From: Mycolicibacterium austroafricanum
GTDB taxonomy: Bacteria; Actinomycetota; Actinomycetes; Mycobacteriales; Mycobacteriaceae
Assembly: GCF_000612725.1 (NCBI RefSeq)
Contig: NZ_HG964450.1
Location: forward strand, 1,382,415-1,433,756
Length of the DNA stretch: 51,342 nt
Direction: 5' to 3'
Part shown: positions 8,982 through 18,452 of the stretch, piece by piece
How positions within the stretch are numbered: position 1 is the first letter of the stretch
How the letters are laid out: the number at the start of each line of letters is the position of its first letter
Notes under the pieces: model-generated
What the model saw: the letters and a program-made list of their open reading frames with translations, nothing else
Databases searched by the model: none
Told to the model about the DNA's origin: nothing
Made by a program: the position numbers and the translations under genes

Positions 8982-9764
8982 ATGCTGGGAGCCGCGATTG
9001 TGCGTACGAAGCCCGCTTCCTCGAATGCCCCCAGCGCCATACCAGATCTCGTTGCGCGGACCAGCGTGTCCTATCGGAGCGCAAGTGATGGCCAGGAGAT
9101 CGCACTCAAGCTGAGGGATGCAACCTCTGCCGCTCTCGCGGGCGCGGCTCCGTGGCGTACATTCCGCTGGGTCAAGGGCCAGAAGCACTATTCGGGCGCG
9201 TATTGGTCGGCAACGGAGGCCGGTCACGTGATCTACGAGTCGCGACTGGAACTTGCGCGGCTGTTGTACGCCGACTTCGACCCCTGCGTGAATCGAATTG
9301 TTGCCCAACCCTTTCTGCTGACGACCGAGATCAATGGGCAAGCGCGAAGGCACATTCCGGACTTCCTTCTGATCACCGACACCGGTGCTGTCGTGGTCGA
9401 CGTCAAACCCCAACATCGGTTGACCGATCCCAAGGTTTCGTCAACTTTTGCGTGGACACGCACAGTCGTGAACGCCCAGGGATGGCGTTACGAGGTAGCC
9501 AGTGAACCGCCCGCCATCGAATTGGCGAACATCCGCTTCCTCGCCGGATACCGGAGGCCGCATCTCGTCGATAACACGCTTGTACGCCACGTGCGAGCGG
9601 CCGCGATCGATGGCGCCACCCTCACTGAAGCGATGAAACAAGTCGGCGGGCCTGCACCCCAGGCCCGCGCGACGATCCTGCATCTGATGTGGACCCAGGA
9701 ATTCATCGTTGATACGACCCAGCCGCTGACAAGTCGAACACCGCTACGGAGAAGAACCGCGTGA
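8982..9764 (+). CDS. tnsA: TnsA-like transposon endonuclease
   Basis: 260-aa restriction-enzyme-like nuclease that, in Tn7, cuts the 5' strands at the transposon ends in a heteromeric complex with TnsB. The catalytic triad is visible: Glu86 in YESRLE, Asp127 in HIPDFLL and Lys142 in VDVKPQ, in the expected order and spacing. Start uncertain: ATG 8982 has no good ribosome-binding site, while GTG 9000 has TGGGAG nine bases upstream. The stop overlaps the tnsB start as GTGA, so translation is coupled. First gene of the element, next to its end. Confidence 0.92.
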   Translation: MLGAAIVRTKPASSNAPSAIPDLVARTSVSYRSASDGQEIALKLRDATSAALAGAAPWRTFRWVKGQKHYSGAYWSATEAGHVIYESRLELARLLYADFDPCVNRIVAQPFLLTTEINGQARRHIPDFLLITDTGAVVVDVKPQHRLTDPKVSSTFAWTRTVVNAQGWRYEVASEPPAIELANIRFLAGYRRPHLVDNTLVRHVRAAAIDGATLTEAMKQVGGPAPQARATILHLMWTQEFIVDTTQPLTSRTPLRRRTA

Positions 9765-11893
9765 CCGCGTATGGCGTCCGGATCGGAGTGGGGACGCGCT
9801 TCAGCTATGACGGCGAAGCCGTCGAGATTATCGAGGTCCTGACGACACCGGCTGGCAACGAGGTAGTCCTCAAAGCTGTTCGTGACCAGAGCATCCGGCG
9901 GATGGCCCTGCGAGAGCTGCTCAATTCCACCATGGCCCAGGTCATTCCAGACGGGGCTGGCCCGTGCGCCGAAGATGATGCGGAGATCGCTGGAGTCGTA
10001 CTGGCCCAACTGTCCGACTTGGACCGGGCGGAAGTCGCAGCACGCGCGGAGCACGTGCGAGAAGTGCTGACCGGGTTTAGATCTGGCCATAGTGAGTTGC
10101 CCCAACCGGGTGAACCTCGACCAGAGTTCGATCCACATCTCCCATTGGAGGCCAAGTACGCCGCAAAATCCGCCGAGCTCGCCGTTACAGACAGGACCGT
10201 CAAACGCTGGGTCCATGCCTACCGCCATCTGGGTGTGGCCGGTCTGGCCAACGAAACGGCCGATCAGCCGACGAGAACCGACAGTCGCTGGATTGAAACC
10301 GCGCTCGAGGTGATGGTCGAACACACGGATCAGTCGCGGCCGTCACAGACGATGGTGATCGACCGGACGAACGCGAGAGTGTTGGCACGATTCGGGGACG
10401 GCGTAGTGAAGTCTCCGAGTCGCGCTACCGCCCACCGGATCCTCGCGAAACTCGAGAAACAACATCCGACGTTCCATTTGAGTACGAAGCGCAACCGCGA
10501 CATCGCCGATCGTCCGACCGAAGCGTATGGGAAGCTGCGTCCGACTCGGCCCGGTGAGTACCTCTTGATGGATACCACGCGGTTGGATGTTTTCGCGCTG
10601 GATCCGGACACGTTGCGGTGGGTGCAAGCGGAGTTGACGGTCGGAATGGATTGGTACACGCGGTGTGTCACCGGAATCCGGGTGACCCCGGTGTCGACGA
10701 AATCGGTCGACGCCGCGGCGGTGCTCTATCAGGCGTATCGCCCGCGACCACCGGGGCGTGATTGGCCCACGCACGCTGTGTGGCCCGAGCATGGGATCCC
10801 ACGTGCGGTCCTCGTTGACGTGGACGCGGTCGACGGCGCGGGTGCGTCCGGGCCGGCGATCGTGCCGGAGACGATTGTGGTCGATCACGGCAAAATCTTC
10901 GTCTCCGAGCATTTGACGAGTGTCTGTCAGCGGATGGGGGTGTCGATTCAGCCGGCCCGGTTGCGGACGGGTCGGGACAAGGGACCGGTGGAGCGGTTCT
11001 TCCGGACCATTCGGGAGGACCTTCTTCAGGCGCTGCCGGGATACAAAGGCCCCGACGTGCACTCGCGAGGGCTGGACCCGGGGTCCGAGGCATTCTTTTA
11101 TCTCGACGAGTTGGAGGCGATCATCCGCGAGTGGGTGGCAGTGGTCTACCACCACCGGCCCCACGACGGTTTGGTGGATCCGCATGTGCCCGGTCTGAGG
11201 ATGTCGCCGGCGCTGATGTTCGAGCACGGTATGGCCCGGGCCGGATATATCGAGGCGCCGCGCGGTCCTGATCTGGCCTATGAGTTCTTGAAGACCGAGT
11301 GGCGCAAGATCCAGCATTACGGGGTTGATTTCGGCGGCCGCCGCTATAACGGGCCTGCGCTGAACCCGTACCGCAACATGACAAGCCCGTACACCGGGAA
11401 GGCCAAGGGCCGCTGGCCTATTCAGCATGACCCCGATGACGTGACCCGCATCTATTTCCGCGATCCGGAGACCCGGACCTGGCACACGTTGATGTGGGAG
11501 CACGCCGCTTCAATGGACATGCCGCTGAGTGAGGACGCTCTCCAGTTCGCCCGCAAGCTCGCGGCGTCGAAGTACACCTATCCTGACGACCGCCTGGCGG
11601 TCGCCGACCTGCTGGAGCGCTGGAACCTCGGACTAGGTTCTTCAGTGGCCGAGAGACGGATCGCGCTGCGCCTCTCACGGGAAGCGTCGCTGCTCGACGC
11701 CGCTGAACCCGAAAACGAGGTCGCTGCAATGCCCTCCGTGGCACGGGTTCTGGCGATGGCCTCTCCGCCTGGCGTCGACGACAGCGCAGCCATCGAGCAG
11801 ACCGAGCCTGAGGTCGGCGACGACGACCCCGACGACCGACTGGATGCGTTCGATGAGGACGACTTCTACGCCGATGCTTTGGAAGACGCATGA
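9761..11893 (+). CDS. tnsB: TnsB-like DDE transposase
   Basis: 710-aa transposase that cuts the 3' ends and joins them to target DNA. An N-terminal DNA-binding region (helix-turn-helix around residues 125-160, TDRTVKRWVHAYRHLG) precedes an RNase H-fold core with Asp271 (LLMDTT), Asp375 (IVVDHGKIF) and Glu411 (KGPVERFFRTI). A beta-barrel and an acidic C-terminal tail follow; the tail may be the TnsC-contact peptide, as in relatives (inference). Starts on GTG overlapping tnsA and ends in ATGA overlapping tnsC. All catalytic residues are present, so it looks functional. Confidence 0.95.
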   Translation: MTAYGVRIGVGTRFSYDGEAVEIIEVLTTPAGNEVVLKAVRDQSIRRMALRELLNSTMAQVIPDGAGPCAEDDAEIAGVVLAQLSDLDRAEVAARAEHVREVLTGFRSGHSELPQPGEPRPEFDPHLPLEAKYAAKSAELAVTDRTVKRWVHAYRHLGVAGLANETADQPTRTDSRWIETALEVMVEHTDQSRPSQTMVIDRTNARVLARFGDGVVKSPSRATAHRILAKLEKQHPTFHLSTKRNRDIADRPTEAYGKLRPTRPGEYLLMDTTRLDVFALDPDTLRWVQAELTVGMDWYTRCVTGIRVTPVSTKSVDAAAVLYQAYRPRPPGRDWPTHAVWPEHGIPRAVLVDVDAVDGAGASGPAIVPETIVVDHGKIFVSEHLTSVCQRMGVSIQPARLRTGRDKGPVERFFRTIREDLLQALPGYKGPDVHSRGLDPGSEAFFYLDELEAIIREWVAVVYHHRPHDGLVDPHVPGLRMSPALMFEHGMARAGYIEAPRGPDLAYEFLKTEWRKIQHYGVDFGGRRYNGPALNPYRNMTSPYTGKAKGRWPIQHDPDDVTRIYFRDPETRTWHTLMWEHAASMDMPLSEDALQFARKLAASKYTYPDDRLAVADLLERWNLGLGSSVAERRIALRLSREASLLDAAEPENEVAAMPSVARVLAMASPPGVDDSAAIEQTEPEVGDDDPDDRLDAFDEDDFYADALEDA

Positions 11894-13014
11894 GGGCGCG
11901 AGAACCAGACACCACGGACAAGCCGCATCGGTTGGACAATCTGACATTGGCCCGCAAGGAGGGCTGGCAGCGATTCGTCAACACACCGGCCCGAATTCCA
12001 CCGGAACCGTTGACCCGCCCCGAACTTGGGGCGCTTAGCGACTGTGCCTACGAGGATTACAACCGGCAACGCCGGGAGTGGCACGCCAACCTGGGCACCA
12101 TCAAGACCCCGCAATTGGCCGCGCTTCATGAGGACCTGTGGGACATCGTCGACAGCAACCTGCAGGACGGCGATAAGGCTAAGGGCGCGGTGGCGATCGA
12201 CGCGTTTCCGGGGCTGGGCAAAACCACCTCGGTGCTGGCGTTCGCGCGGGAGTATCACCGCCGCGAGATTGCCGCCGACGGATCTCAGACCCGCGAGGGG
12301 CATGAGCGTTGGCCGGTCTGTCGGGTGGGCCTCACCGGCAACACCGGGATGCTTGATTTCAACCGGGCGATGCTGTCGTTCTTCGCTCATCCGGGTGTTT
12401 CGCGCGGTAACGCCGCCCAGTTCGCGCACCGGGCACTGGACTGCGTCCTGGCGTGTGAGACCCGATTGCTGATCGTCGATGATCTGCACTTCCTGCGATG
12501 GCGCAACACCAGCGGTGTGGAGATCAGCAACCATTTCAAATACATCGCCAACGAGTTCCCGGTCACGTTGCTGTTCGTCGGCGTCGGGCTGGCCGCGCGA
12601 GGGCTGTTCTCCGAGGGCTGCACCTATGAGGATGCGGTCATCGCCCAGACCGGACGGCGCACCACCCAACTCGGCATGCGCCCGTTCGCCATCGACACCG
12701 ACGAGGGCCGCCGCGAATGGCGCCAGCTGCTCCTGGCCCTGGAGAAGCGTATTGTGTTGGCCGACAAGCATCCCGGCATGCTGGCCAACGAACTGACCGA
12801 CTATCTGTTCGTGCGAAGTACCGGGCATATCGGCTCGCTGATGACGTTGATCAACCGTGGCTGCCAACGCGCTATCCGCACCGGCGCTGAACGCCTCGAC
12901 GGCGAGCTACTGGACCGCGTCAAGAACGACGCTGCCTCGGAGAAGGCCCGCCAGGAGTTGGCGGCAGCATTCGATACGCGACGGTTGAGCACAGCGGTCG
13001 GCAAGGCCGGATGA
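11890..13014 (+). CDS. tnsC: TnsC-like AAA+ ATPase, transposition regulator
   Basis: 374 aa. Walker A is GLGKTT (residues 108-113) and Walker B is LLIVDDLHFL (Asp197). The family forms ATP-dependent filaments on DNA linking the target selector (TniQ/TnsD) to the TnsAB transposase and giving target immunity. Starts with ATG inside the tnsB stop and ends in ATGA overlapping tniQ. The N-terminal 100 residues are less recognisable and may contact TnsAB. Confidence 0.94.
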   Translation: MRAREPDTTDKPHRLDNLTLARKEGWQRFVNTPARIPPEPLTRPELGALSDCAYEDYNRQRREWHANLGTIKTPQLAALHEDLWDIVDSNLQDGDKAKGAVAIDAFPGLGKTTSVLAFAREYHRREIAADGSQTREGHERWPVCRVGLTGNTGMLDFNRAMLSFFAHPGVSRGNAAQFAHRALDCVLACETRLLIVDDLHFLRWRNTSGVEISNHFKYIANEFPVTLLFVGVGLAARGLFSEGCTYEDAVIAQTGRRTTQLGMRPFAIDTDEGRREWRQLLLALEKRIVLADKHPGMLANELTDYLFVRSTGHIGSLMTLINRGCQRAIRTGAERLDGELLDRVKNDAASEKARQELAAAFDTRRLSTAVGKAG

Positions 13015-15704
13015 ACACCGTTCGAACGCTTCCGATCCGCGTCGCGCCGCTTTCGGGGGAATCGATTGACTCCTGGCTTGAAGCGATCGCCCACCGATCC
13101 GAGACCGCGTGGGGTGACCTGCTGACCGCGGTGGCTCTCACCTCACCGGACAACAGATCCAACACCTGGATTGTCCAGCTGCGCGACGCCGAAGCAGCTG
13201 CCCTCGGCGCAGCGGCCGGCGCTACACCCGCCGTCGTACACGCGATGACGTTGTCGCACTACGCGAACAGGGCGGTGGGAATAGACCTGGCGACCGGCCG
13301 GTTCCTGCGCACCTTTCCGTGGGGTCGAGCCCGCGGATCGCGCTACTGCCCGCACTGTCTGGCTGACACCGGTGGGCGCTGGCAGCTGGCCTGGCGACTC
13401 GGCTGGGCGTTCGCCTGCACCCAGCATCGCTGTCTGCTGGCCGATGTCTGCCCGACATGTCACAGCGCGCAACGCCACCGCACCCACATAGCGACCGCTG
13501 TCCCGCGCCCCGGTTACTGCGCCAACCCCGCCATCGGACAGACCGGATCCGCACCCGCGCGGTGCGGCACGAAGCTCGCCGACACCTCGGTAGCCCGATT
13601 CGACGATGATCACCCGCTGCTGGCCGCGCAGCGCACGGTGTATGACGTAATCGAGTGTGGTGTCGGTGATTTCGGTGTCTACCGCACAGCGCCGCAACCA
13701 CAACGTGCGGTCCTGGCCGACATCCGGGTCGTCGCGGGACGAATCCTGACCTACGCCGCACCTGAGGAACTCGCCCAAGCAGTCCCCGCCGATCTGTTGA
13801 GCGCCTACCGCGCGGTGTCGGCCCAACCCAGCCCGCGGTCCGGCCGGCCATATGCGGAAGGCAAGCCCGGCCTGGCCGCACCCGCACGCGCCGAGACGGC
13901 CGCCGTCGGTGTCGTCGCCACCATGGGCATCCTGGGAGCTCGTGACATCGACTCGGCGGGTGACAAGATGCGCTGGCTGGTCACCGGCGCCCGCACGCAG
14001 GGACTGTCGGTCAATGCCACCACCCTTGGCCATGGCCGCGGAAAGTCCGACAACCTTTGTGCCGTGCAACTCAGCGCCCTTGCCCCGCTGCTGGCCCCGG
14101 GCGATCAGCTGCGCTACCGAATCGGAACCCCAATGCCCCGCCGACCGACGCGCGACCGCGCGAGACTCGACCGCCTTGCCCGACGCACCCCGACGATGCT
14201 GTGGCCGGCATGGTCACTGCAGCTGGCAACAGCTGAGTGCAACCAGAAACAGCTGCGGCCCGCATTGTCCACGGCGCTGCTGTTCGTCGAGACGCCCGCC
14301 CGGTTGCGCGAAGCCGCCGGGCTTCTAACCTGTCCTCTTCATGAGCAGTCCGTGTTGGCCGTGCTGCGCAAACTCGCCCGCTCCCAACACTGGGACCACA
14401 TTCGGCAGGCGCTGACGTGCCTGGCCGACTATCTGGCCGCCACCGACACCCCCATCGACTACCAGCGCCGCCGCCGGCTCGACTACACAGAGCTACTCTC
14501 ACCAGCAGAGTGGGCGCGGATCTGCCGCGACACCGGCACCGCGGGCGGCACCGCCGCCCGCGCCAAGAACGTGAGGTTCTACCTCTTCGAGCGCCTCAGC
14601 GGCATGCCCGCCGCCGTGGCAGCGCCCGGCACCGTCGGCAACGACGAAGCCCTCAAGAGGGCCGCCGACTTCCCGCGTCACCTCACCCCGGAACTGAACA
14701 AGGCCTTGCGCGACCATGCCAGCGACTTCCTGAGAAAGCAGGGCGTCACTGACGAGCCCGCCTTCTGGCACCCTCCGACCACGCTCCTGGACCCGTTCAC
14801 CCTGCCGAGTCCCGCCCCAGCCGCACTTGACACACCAGTGCTACACAGCATGATTCGCCGTCGCCGCTTAACGCTCAGCGCCGCCGCCAGCCAGCTAGAC
14901 ACCACACTCGATGATGTCCGGTATGTGTTGGAGTGCCATCCAGCACCGGCGAACGCAGCAACTCCGCGGGGGCCCCAAACGCGTCTGGTCTACGGCGCCG
15001 CAAAGTCCGCGTTGCCGCGCGAGAAGCTGATTCAGTTGTACGAGAGCGAGGGACACAGCCTGCGTGACATCGCCGCGACTGTCGGTGTCAGCCGCCAAAC
15101 CATCAGCCGCCTGGCCGCCGAATACGGCATCGCCTTGCGTGAGGCACTCCGGCGGCCGATCTACGACATCGACGCCACTTGGCTCTACGAGCAGTACGTC
15201 ACCAAGCACCGTTCCCTCGAGGATCTCGCCGCTGAGTGCGGCATGAGCGTGGCCAACATGGCTCGGTGGGCCAGAGCGCATTGCATCCCGGTACGAAGAC
15301 TCAGCCGCTACACCCCCCACGAACTTGCGGCCGACAGGCGCATCCCACCGATACTGCGCCCCGCGCTTTCCGGGGTGGGCGGATGGGAACGACTGCAACG
15401 GTTCGCCGAAGCTTCCGGGTACCGAACACTGCATGTCGCGGCCCAGGAACTGGGACTGAACCAATTCGCGCTGATCGACCAGGTGAACCGGATCGAAAGG
15501 GATCTCGGGAGCCCGATCCTTGTGCGAGCCAACGCCGGACGGCCCATGCAATTGACTCCATTCGGATTCCAGGTGGTGGCAGCAGTCGCAGACATGGCAG
15601 GCAGGATCAACGAGGCCGCATCACAATCTAGTGGGACGCGTAGTGCGAGATCTGTGTCAGGTCCAGCTGAGCCGCGGGCGACAGTACCTACCGGCTCACC
15701 GTGA
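13011..15704 (+). CDS. tniQ: TniQ/TnsD-like target-selection protein
   Basis: 897 aa, much longer than minimal TniQ proteins and in the range of site-specific TnsD. The N-terminal TniQ domain has SGESIDSWLEAIAHRS and a zinc site formed by Cys113, Cys116, Cys136, His139, Cys147 and Cys150 (CPHC, CTQH, CPTC). The C-terminal third holds helix-turn-helix units: near residues 675-700 (LRDIAATVGVSRQTISRLA), near 730-755, and a LysR-like winged helix near 800-850 (ELGLNQFALIDQVNRIERDL). These are plausible readers of the attachment site, probably the 3' end of dnaB. Its stop overlaps the convergent parD remnant. Confidence 0.9.
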   Translation: MNTVRTLPIRVAPLSGESIDSWLEAIAHRSETAWGDLLTAVALTSPDNRSNTWIVQLRDAEAAALGAAAGATPAVVHAMTLSHYANRAVGIDLATGRFLRTFPWGRARGSRYCPHCLADTGGRWQLAWRLGWAFACTQHRCLLADVCPTCHSAQRHRTHIATAVPRPGYCANPAIGQTGSAPARCGTKLADTSVARFDDDHPLLAAQRTVYDVIECGVGDFGVYRTAPQPQRAVLADIRVVAGRILTYAAPEELAQAVPADLLSAYRAVSAQPSPRSGRPYAEGKPGLAAPARAETAAVGVVATMGILGARDIDSAGDKMRWLVTGARTQGLSVNATTLGHGRGKSDNLCAVQLSALAPLLAPGDQLRYRIGTPMPRRPTRDRARLDRLARRTPTMLWPAWSLQLATAECNQKQLRPALSTALLFVETPARLREAAGLLTCPLHEQSVLAVLRKLARSQHWDHIRQALTCLADYLAATDTPIDYQRRRRLDYTELLSPAEWARICRDTGTAGGTAARAKNVRFYLFERLSGMPAAVAAPGTVGNDEALKRAADFPRHLTPELNKALRDHASDFLRKQGVTDEPAFWHPPTTLLDPFTLPSPAPAALDTPVLHSMIRRRRLTLSAAASQLDTTLDDVRYVLECHPAPANAATPRGPQTRLVYGAAKSALPREKLIQLYESEGHSLRDIAATVGVSRQTISRLAAEYGIALREALRRPIYDIDATWLYEQYVTKHRSLEDLAAECGMSVANMARWARAHCIPVRRLSRYTPHELAADRRIPPILRPALSGVGGWERLQRFAEASGYRTLHVAAQELGLNQFALIDQVNRIERDLGSPILVRANAGRPMQLTPFGFQVVAAVADMAGRINEAASQSSGTRSARSVSGPAEPRATVPTGSP

Positions 15705-15968
15705 GTGATTACTGCCCTCGGTCCGCTTGCGTGCCACGAACTCGTCGAAATCGAACGGCGTCGACTCCCCACAGCGTTCACCGTCGACAAGCGCCTCGCG
15801 CAGAGCGCGCAACCGCATTTCGCGATCTTCGAGCAGCCGCAGAGCAGTGCGCACAACGTCACTGGCTGGCCGATAACGGCCCGCGGAAACTGCCTGCTCG
15901 ATGAACGCGCTGCAGTGCTCGTCGAGACTGAACGAGGTCTGGCGTTGGTCGTGGATGAGGGCGTCGTT
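15696..15968 (-). pseudogene. parD: ParD-family antitoxin remnant, start lost at the IS21 boundary
   Basis: Reads 90 codons on the minus strand from the IS edge: NDALIHDQ then TSFSLDEHCSAFI and SAGRYRPASDVVRTALRL, ending FDFDEFVARKR plus a short tail. This is nearly a whole ribbon-helix-helix ParD antitoxin: the DNA-binding strand/helices and the toxin-binding C-terminus. No start codon remains, because the adjoining sequence is the terminal repeat of the IS21-like element. No parE follows: the stop lies within the end of tniQ. It is an orphan fragment, probably not translated. Confidence 0.75.
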
Positions 15969-16034
15969 TGTTCGTGAATGTTGACGTCAGGTTCGGCGGG
16001 TTCGGGTGTGGTGTGTTCGCGAATGTTGACGTCA
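15969..16034. repeat. IS21 terminal repeats, istB side
   Basis: Two 21-bp copies at 15969-15989 and 16014-16034, 20 of 21 identical (core GAATGTTGACGTCA) with a 45-base period. The second copy runs into the 3' end of istB. Multiple internal terminal repeats are typical of IS21. Confidence 0.85.
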
Positions 16035-16823
16035 CTTGTCGGTGTTGTCGCGGCTGCGGAGTGTGTGGGCGAGGCGGTAGGAGTCGGTGCCGGTTTCGAT
16101 AATGTTGCCGCCGAAGGTGAGCCTGTCGACGATGGCTGCGCAGAGTCGTGGGTCGGTGAAGGTCTTGGTCCATCCGCTGAAGGCTTCGTTGCTGGCGATG
16201 CCCACGGATGCTTTTTCTTCGCGTTCGGTGAGAACTTGGAAGAGCAGTTCGGCGCCGCGCTTGTCGAGGGCCATGTAGCCGAGTTCGTCGATGCACAGTA
16301 GGTCCACGCGGCCGTAGCGGGCGATCGTTTTGGTGAGCGTCATTTCGTCGGCGGCTTCGACGAGTTCGTTGACCAGTTTGGCGGCGAGGGTGTACTTCAC
16401 CCGGAATCCTGCCATGGCCGCTTCGGTTCCTAGGGCGATGAGTAGGTGGCTCTTGCCGGTGCCGCTGTCGCCGATGAGGCAGAGGGGTTGGCCTTTGCGT
16501 ACCCAGTCTGCGGTGGCCAGGGTGTTGATGACGGCGGGGTCGACGTTCGGGTTTGCGGTGTAGTCGAAAGTGCGAAGGGACTTTTCGCGTGGGAAGGCCG
16601 CGGCGCGGATGCGGCGTTCGGAGCGTCGGCGGGCACGGTCGTCACATTCGGCCAGGAGTAGTTCGGCGAGGAAGGCGCGGTAGGACTGCTGTTGGCGGGC
16701 GGCGGTGTCAGCGGTTTCGGGGAAGTGGGTTCGGATGGTGGGGAGGCGGAGCATGCGGCAGGCTTGGTCAATCGCGGCATCGGCGGCTTGTTCGGTGAGT
16801 CCGCGACGGGTGGGAGCGTTCAT
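16032..16823 (-). CDS. istB: IS21-family helper ATPase IstB
   Basis: 263-aa AAA+ ATPase that assists IstA in target capture. Walker A is GDSGTGKSHLL and Walker B is VDLLCIDELGYM. The length is normal for the family. It starts 24 bases after the istA stop, the usual istAB order. The 3' end overlaps the inner terminal repeat of the element. Confidence 0.95.
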   Translation of the reverse strand: MNAPTRRGLTEQAADAAIDQACRMLRLPTIRTHFPETADTAARQQQSYRAFLAELLLAECDDRARRRSERRIRAAAFPREKSLRTFDYTANPNVDPAVINTLATADWVRKGQPLCLIGDSGTGKSHLLIALGTEAAMAGFRVKYTLAAKLVNELVEAADEMTLTKTIARYGRVDLLCIDELGYMALDKRGAELLFQVLTEREEKASVGIASNEAFSGWTKTFTDPRLCAAIVDRLTFGGNIIETGTDSYRLAHTLRSRDNTDK

Positions 16824-16847
16824 CGGCGGGGTCCTTTCGGTTGGCGT

Positions 16848-18452
16848 CTACTGTGTGCTCCGTCGGAGAAGCTGGTCATAGGCGGTGACTGAGGGCGGGG
16901 GCCGCGTGTCGATCGGCAGGTGGGTTAAGCGGCGCTGTGTCAGTGACGACACGGCTGGCATGTCGGTCGGCGGCGGGTCGGCGGTGGTGATGTCGCTGCC
17001 AGTCTCAGCGGCTTTGCGGGCTTCAAGGGCAACAGCGTCAGCGGTTAACGCTCCGGCTTGCAGGGCGGCGTTGATGCCGGCAATGACGTGGCGGTGGTCG
17101 GTATGTCGGTGCAGGAGAAGGACTTCGATGAGCGCGCGGGTGCCGGCGGTGTCGCCATGGGCTTTGCAGGCTGCAGCCCACCACGCGTCGTGGGCTGCGG
17201 TGAAGGTACCTGCTCGGCGGGCCTGCTCTAGTGCTGTCGCTCCGGGCAGGGCGCCGGGCTTGCGGACGAATGCTTCCAGGTAGTGGTCGAGGTCGAGGCG
17301 GGAGCCGCCTTTGGTGAGCAATCGCTCGTGGCTGGCGACGAGTGTTCTGCCGTCGTAGACGGTGAGGTCTGATGCGTTGAGGAGTACTCGGGTTTGGCGG
17401 CCGATGAGCCGTGAGGGTACGGAGTATCGGTTGGTGCGGACGGTGATCTGGGAGTAGCGGTCCACGCGCGGTGTCACCCAGAGTCCTGTCTCGAACGTTT
17501 CTACGGGTAGCGGTTTGAGGAGTTGACGCTCGGCGTTGAAGGACTCGGCCACGGTGTGGGCGCGGTGGCCGATGCGCCGCAGATCGTCGGCCTGGTCGTA
17601 GCCGTCGATGAGTTCGTTGAGTTCGTGCAGTGACTCGACTTCCGGTACCGGCACGAGGTGATTGCGGCGGAACCGCCCGATGTCGCCTTCCACACCGCCC
17701 TTCTCGTGAGCGCCGGTGATACCTGGCTGGCAGTAGAAGGCGTCGATGTCGAAGTGCGAGCGAAACGCCACCCAGCGGTCTGTTTCGACGCGCTGGCGAG
17801 AGAAGCCGATTACCTGTGCCACAGCGGCTTTGAGATTGTCGTAGCGGATCTTACCGGCAGGCACTCCTCCGAGAACCTGGAACGCGTGCGCGTGGCCCTC
17901 GAAAAACGCCTCCTGACCTCCGGTTGCAGAGGCACGATGAACCGCTTTGCCCGAGTAGGACATCCGTAGGGAGAACAGGTGGCATGTGGTGAGTTGACCA
18001 CGTAACCGCACGCCGATCTCACCAAAGTCGACTTCGGCTTCGCGGCCGGGCAAATGGGTTTGCGGAACGAATACCCCGGGTGCGCCACGGCCGCATTCGA
18101 TGCTGATCTCCGGTCGCCGTCTGGCCACGTATGCCCGCACTACGGGGTAGGACACGTCATCCATACCGAACTCAGTGCGCAGGCGGTCGACGATGCGGGT
18201 CACGGTGTGGCGTTGCTTGCGCGGCGCGTCGAGATCGGAACGCAGGATGTCGTCAATCGCAGGTTTGAACCCGTCGAGTTTGGAGGCTCTGGTGGGATAA
18301 GCAGCTCGCTGTTGGGGCCAGGCCGATGCGAGGGCGGATTGCACAGTGCGCCATCCGACGCCGTGTTTGCGTTGGATCTCTCGACCGGACAGGCCAGCGC
18401 GGGCATCGCGGCGTATCGCCGCGTACAGCTCAACTCGTGAGTTCCGAGTCAT
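16848..18452 (-). CDS. istA: IS21-family transposase IstA
   Basis: 534-aa DDE transposase. It has an N-terminal helix-turn-helix (GLSGREIQRKHGVGWRTVQ). Catalytic Asp142 (EVDFGEIGV), Asp205 (IRYDNLK) and Glu255 (KGGVEGDIG) are all present, with a C-terminal beta-barrel region. Full length, so probably active with IstB. Its start overlaps the end of marR by 23 bases, which puts marR, istA and istB in one transcription unit. Confidence 0.95.
   Translation of the reverse strand: MTRNSRVELYAAIRRDARAGLSGREIQRKHGVGWRTVQSALASAWPQQRAAYPTRASKLDGFKPAIDDILRSDLDAPRKQRHTVTRIVDRLRTEFGMDDVSYPVVRAYVARRRPEISIECGRGAPGVFVPQTHLPGREAEVDFGEIGVRLRGQLTTCHLFSLRMSYSGKAVHRASATGGQEAFFEGHAHAFQVLGGVPAGKIRYDNLKAAVAQVIGFSRQRVETDRWVAFRSHFDIDAFYCQPGITGAHEKGGVEGDIGRFRRNHLVPVPEVESLHELNELIDGYDQADDLRRIGHRAHTVAESFNAERQLLKPLPVETFETGLWVTPRVDRYSQITVRTNRYSVPSRLIGRQTRVLLNASDLTVYDGRTLVASHERLLTKGGSRLDLDHYLEAFVRKPGALPGATALEQARRAGTFTAAHDAWWAAACKAHGDTAGTRALIEVLLLHRHTDHRHVIAGINAALQAGALTADAVALEARKAAETGSDITTADPPPTDMPAVSSLTQRRLTHLPIDTRPPPSVTAYDQLLRRSTQ

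Larger units (their letters stand above)
8851..15704 (+). mobile_element. Tn7-like transposon: dnaB-proximal end and tnsABC-tniQ module (distal end not found)
   Basis: Four genes overlapping by 4 bp each encode TnsA endonuclease, TnsB DDE transposase, TnsC ATPase and a large TniQ/TnsD-like protein. The end next to dnaB begins at TGTCAT, 8851. As in Tn7 at glmS, the tnsA-proximal end sits just past an essential gene, here 29 bases after the dnaB stop. The five bases before it are CCTGG. I looked for inverted ATGACA followed by CCTGG through the rest of the window and did not find it. The end coordinate given is only that of tniQ; the transposon may include much or all of the region downstream. 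Confidence 0.85.
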
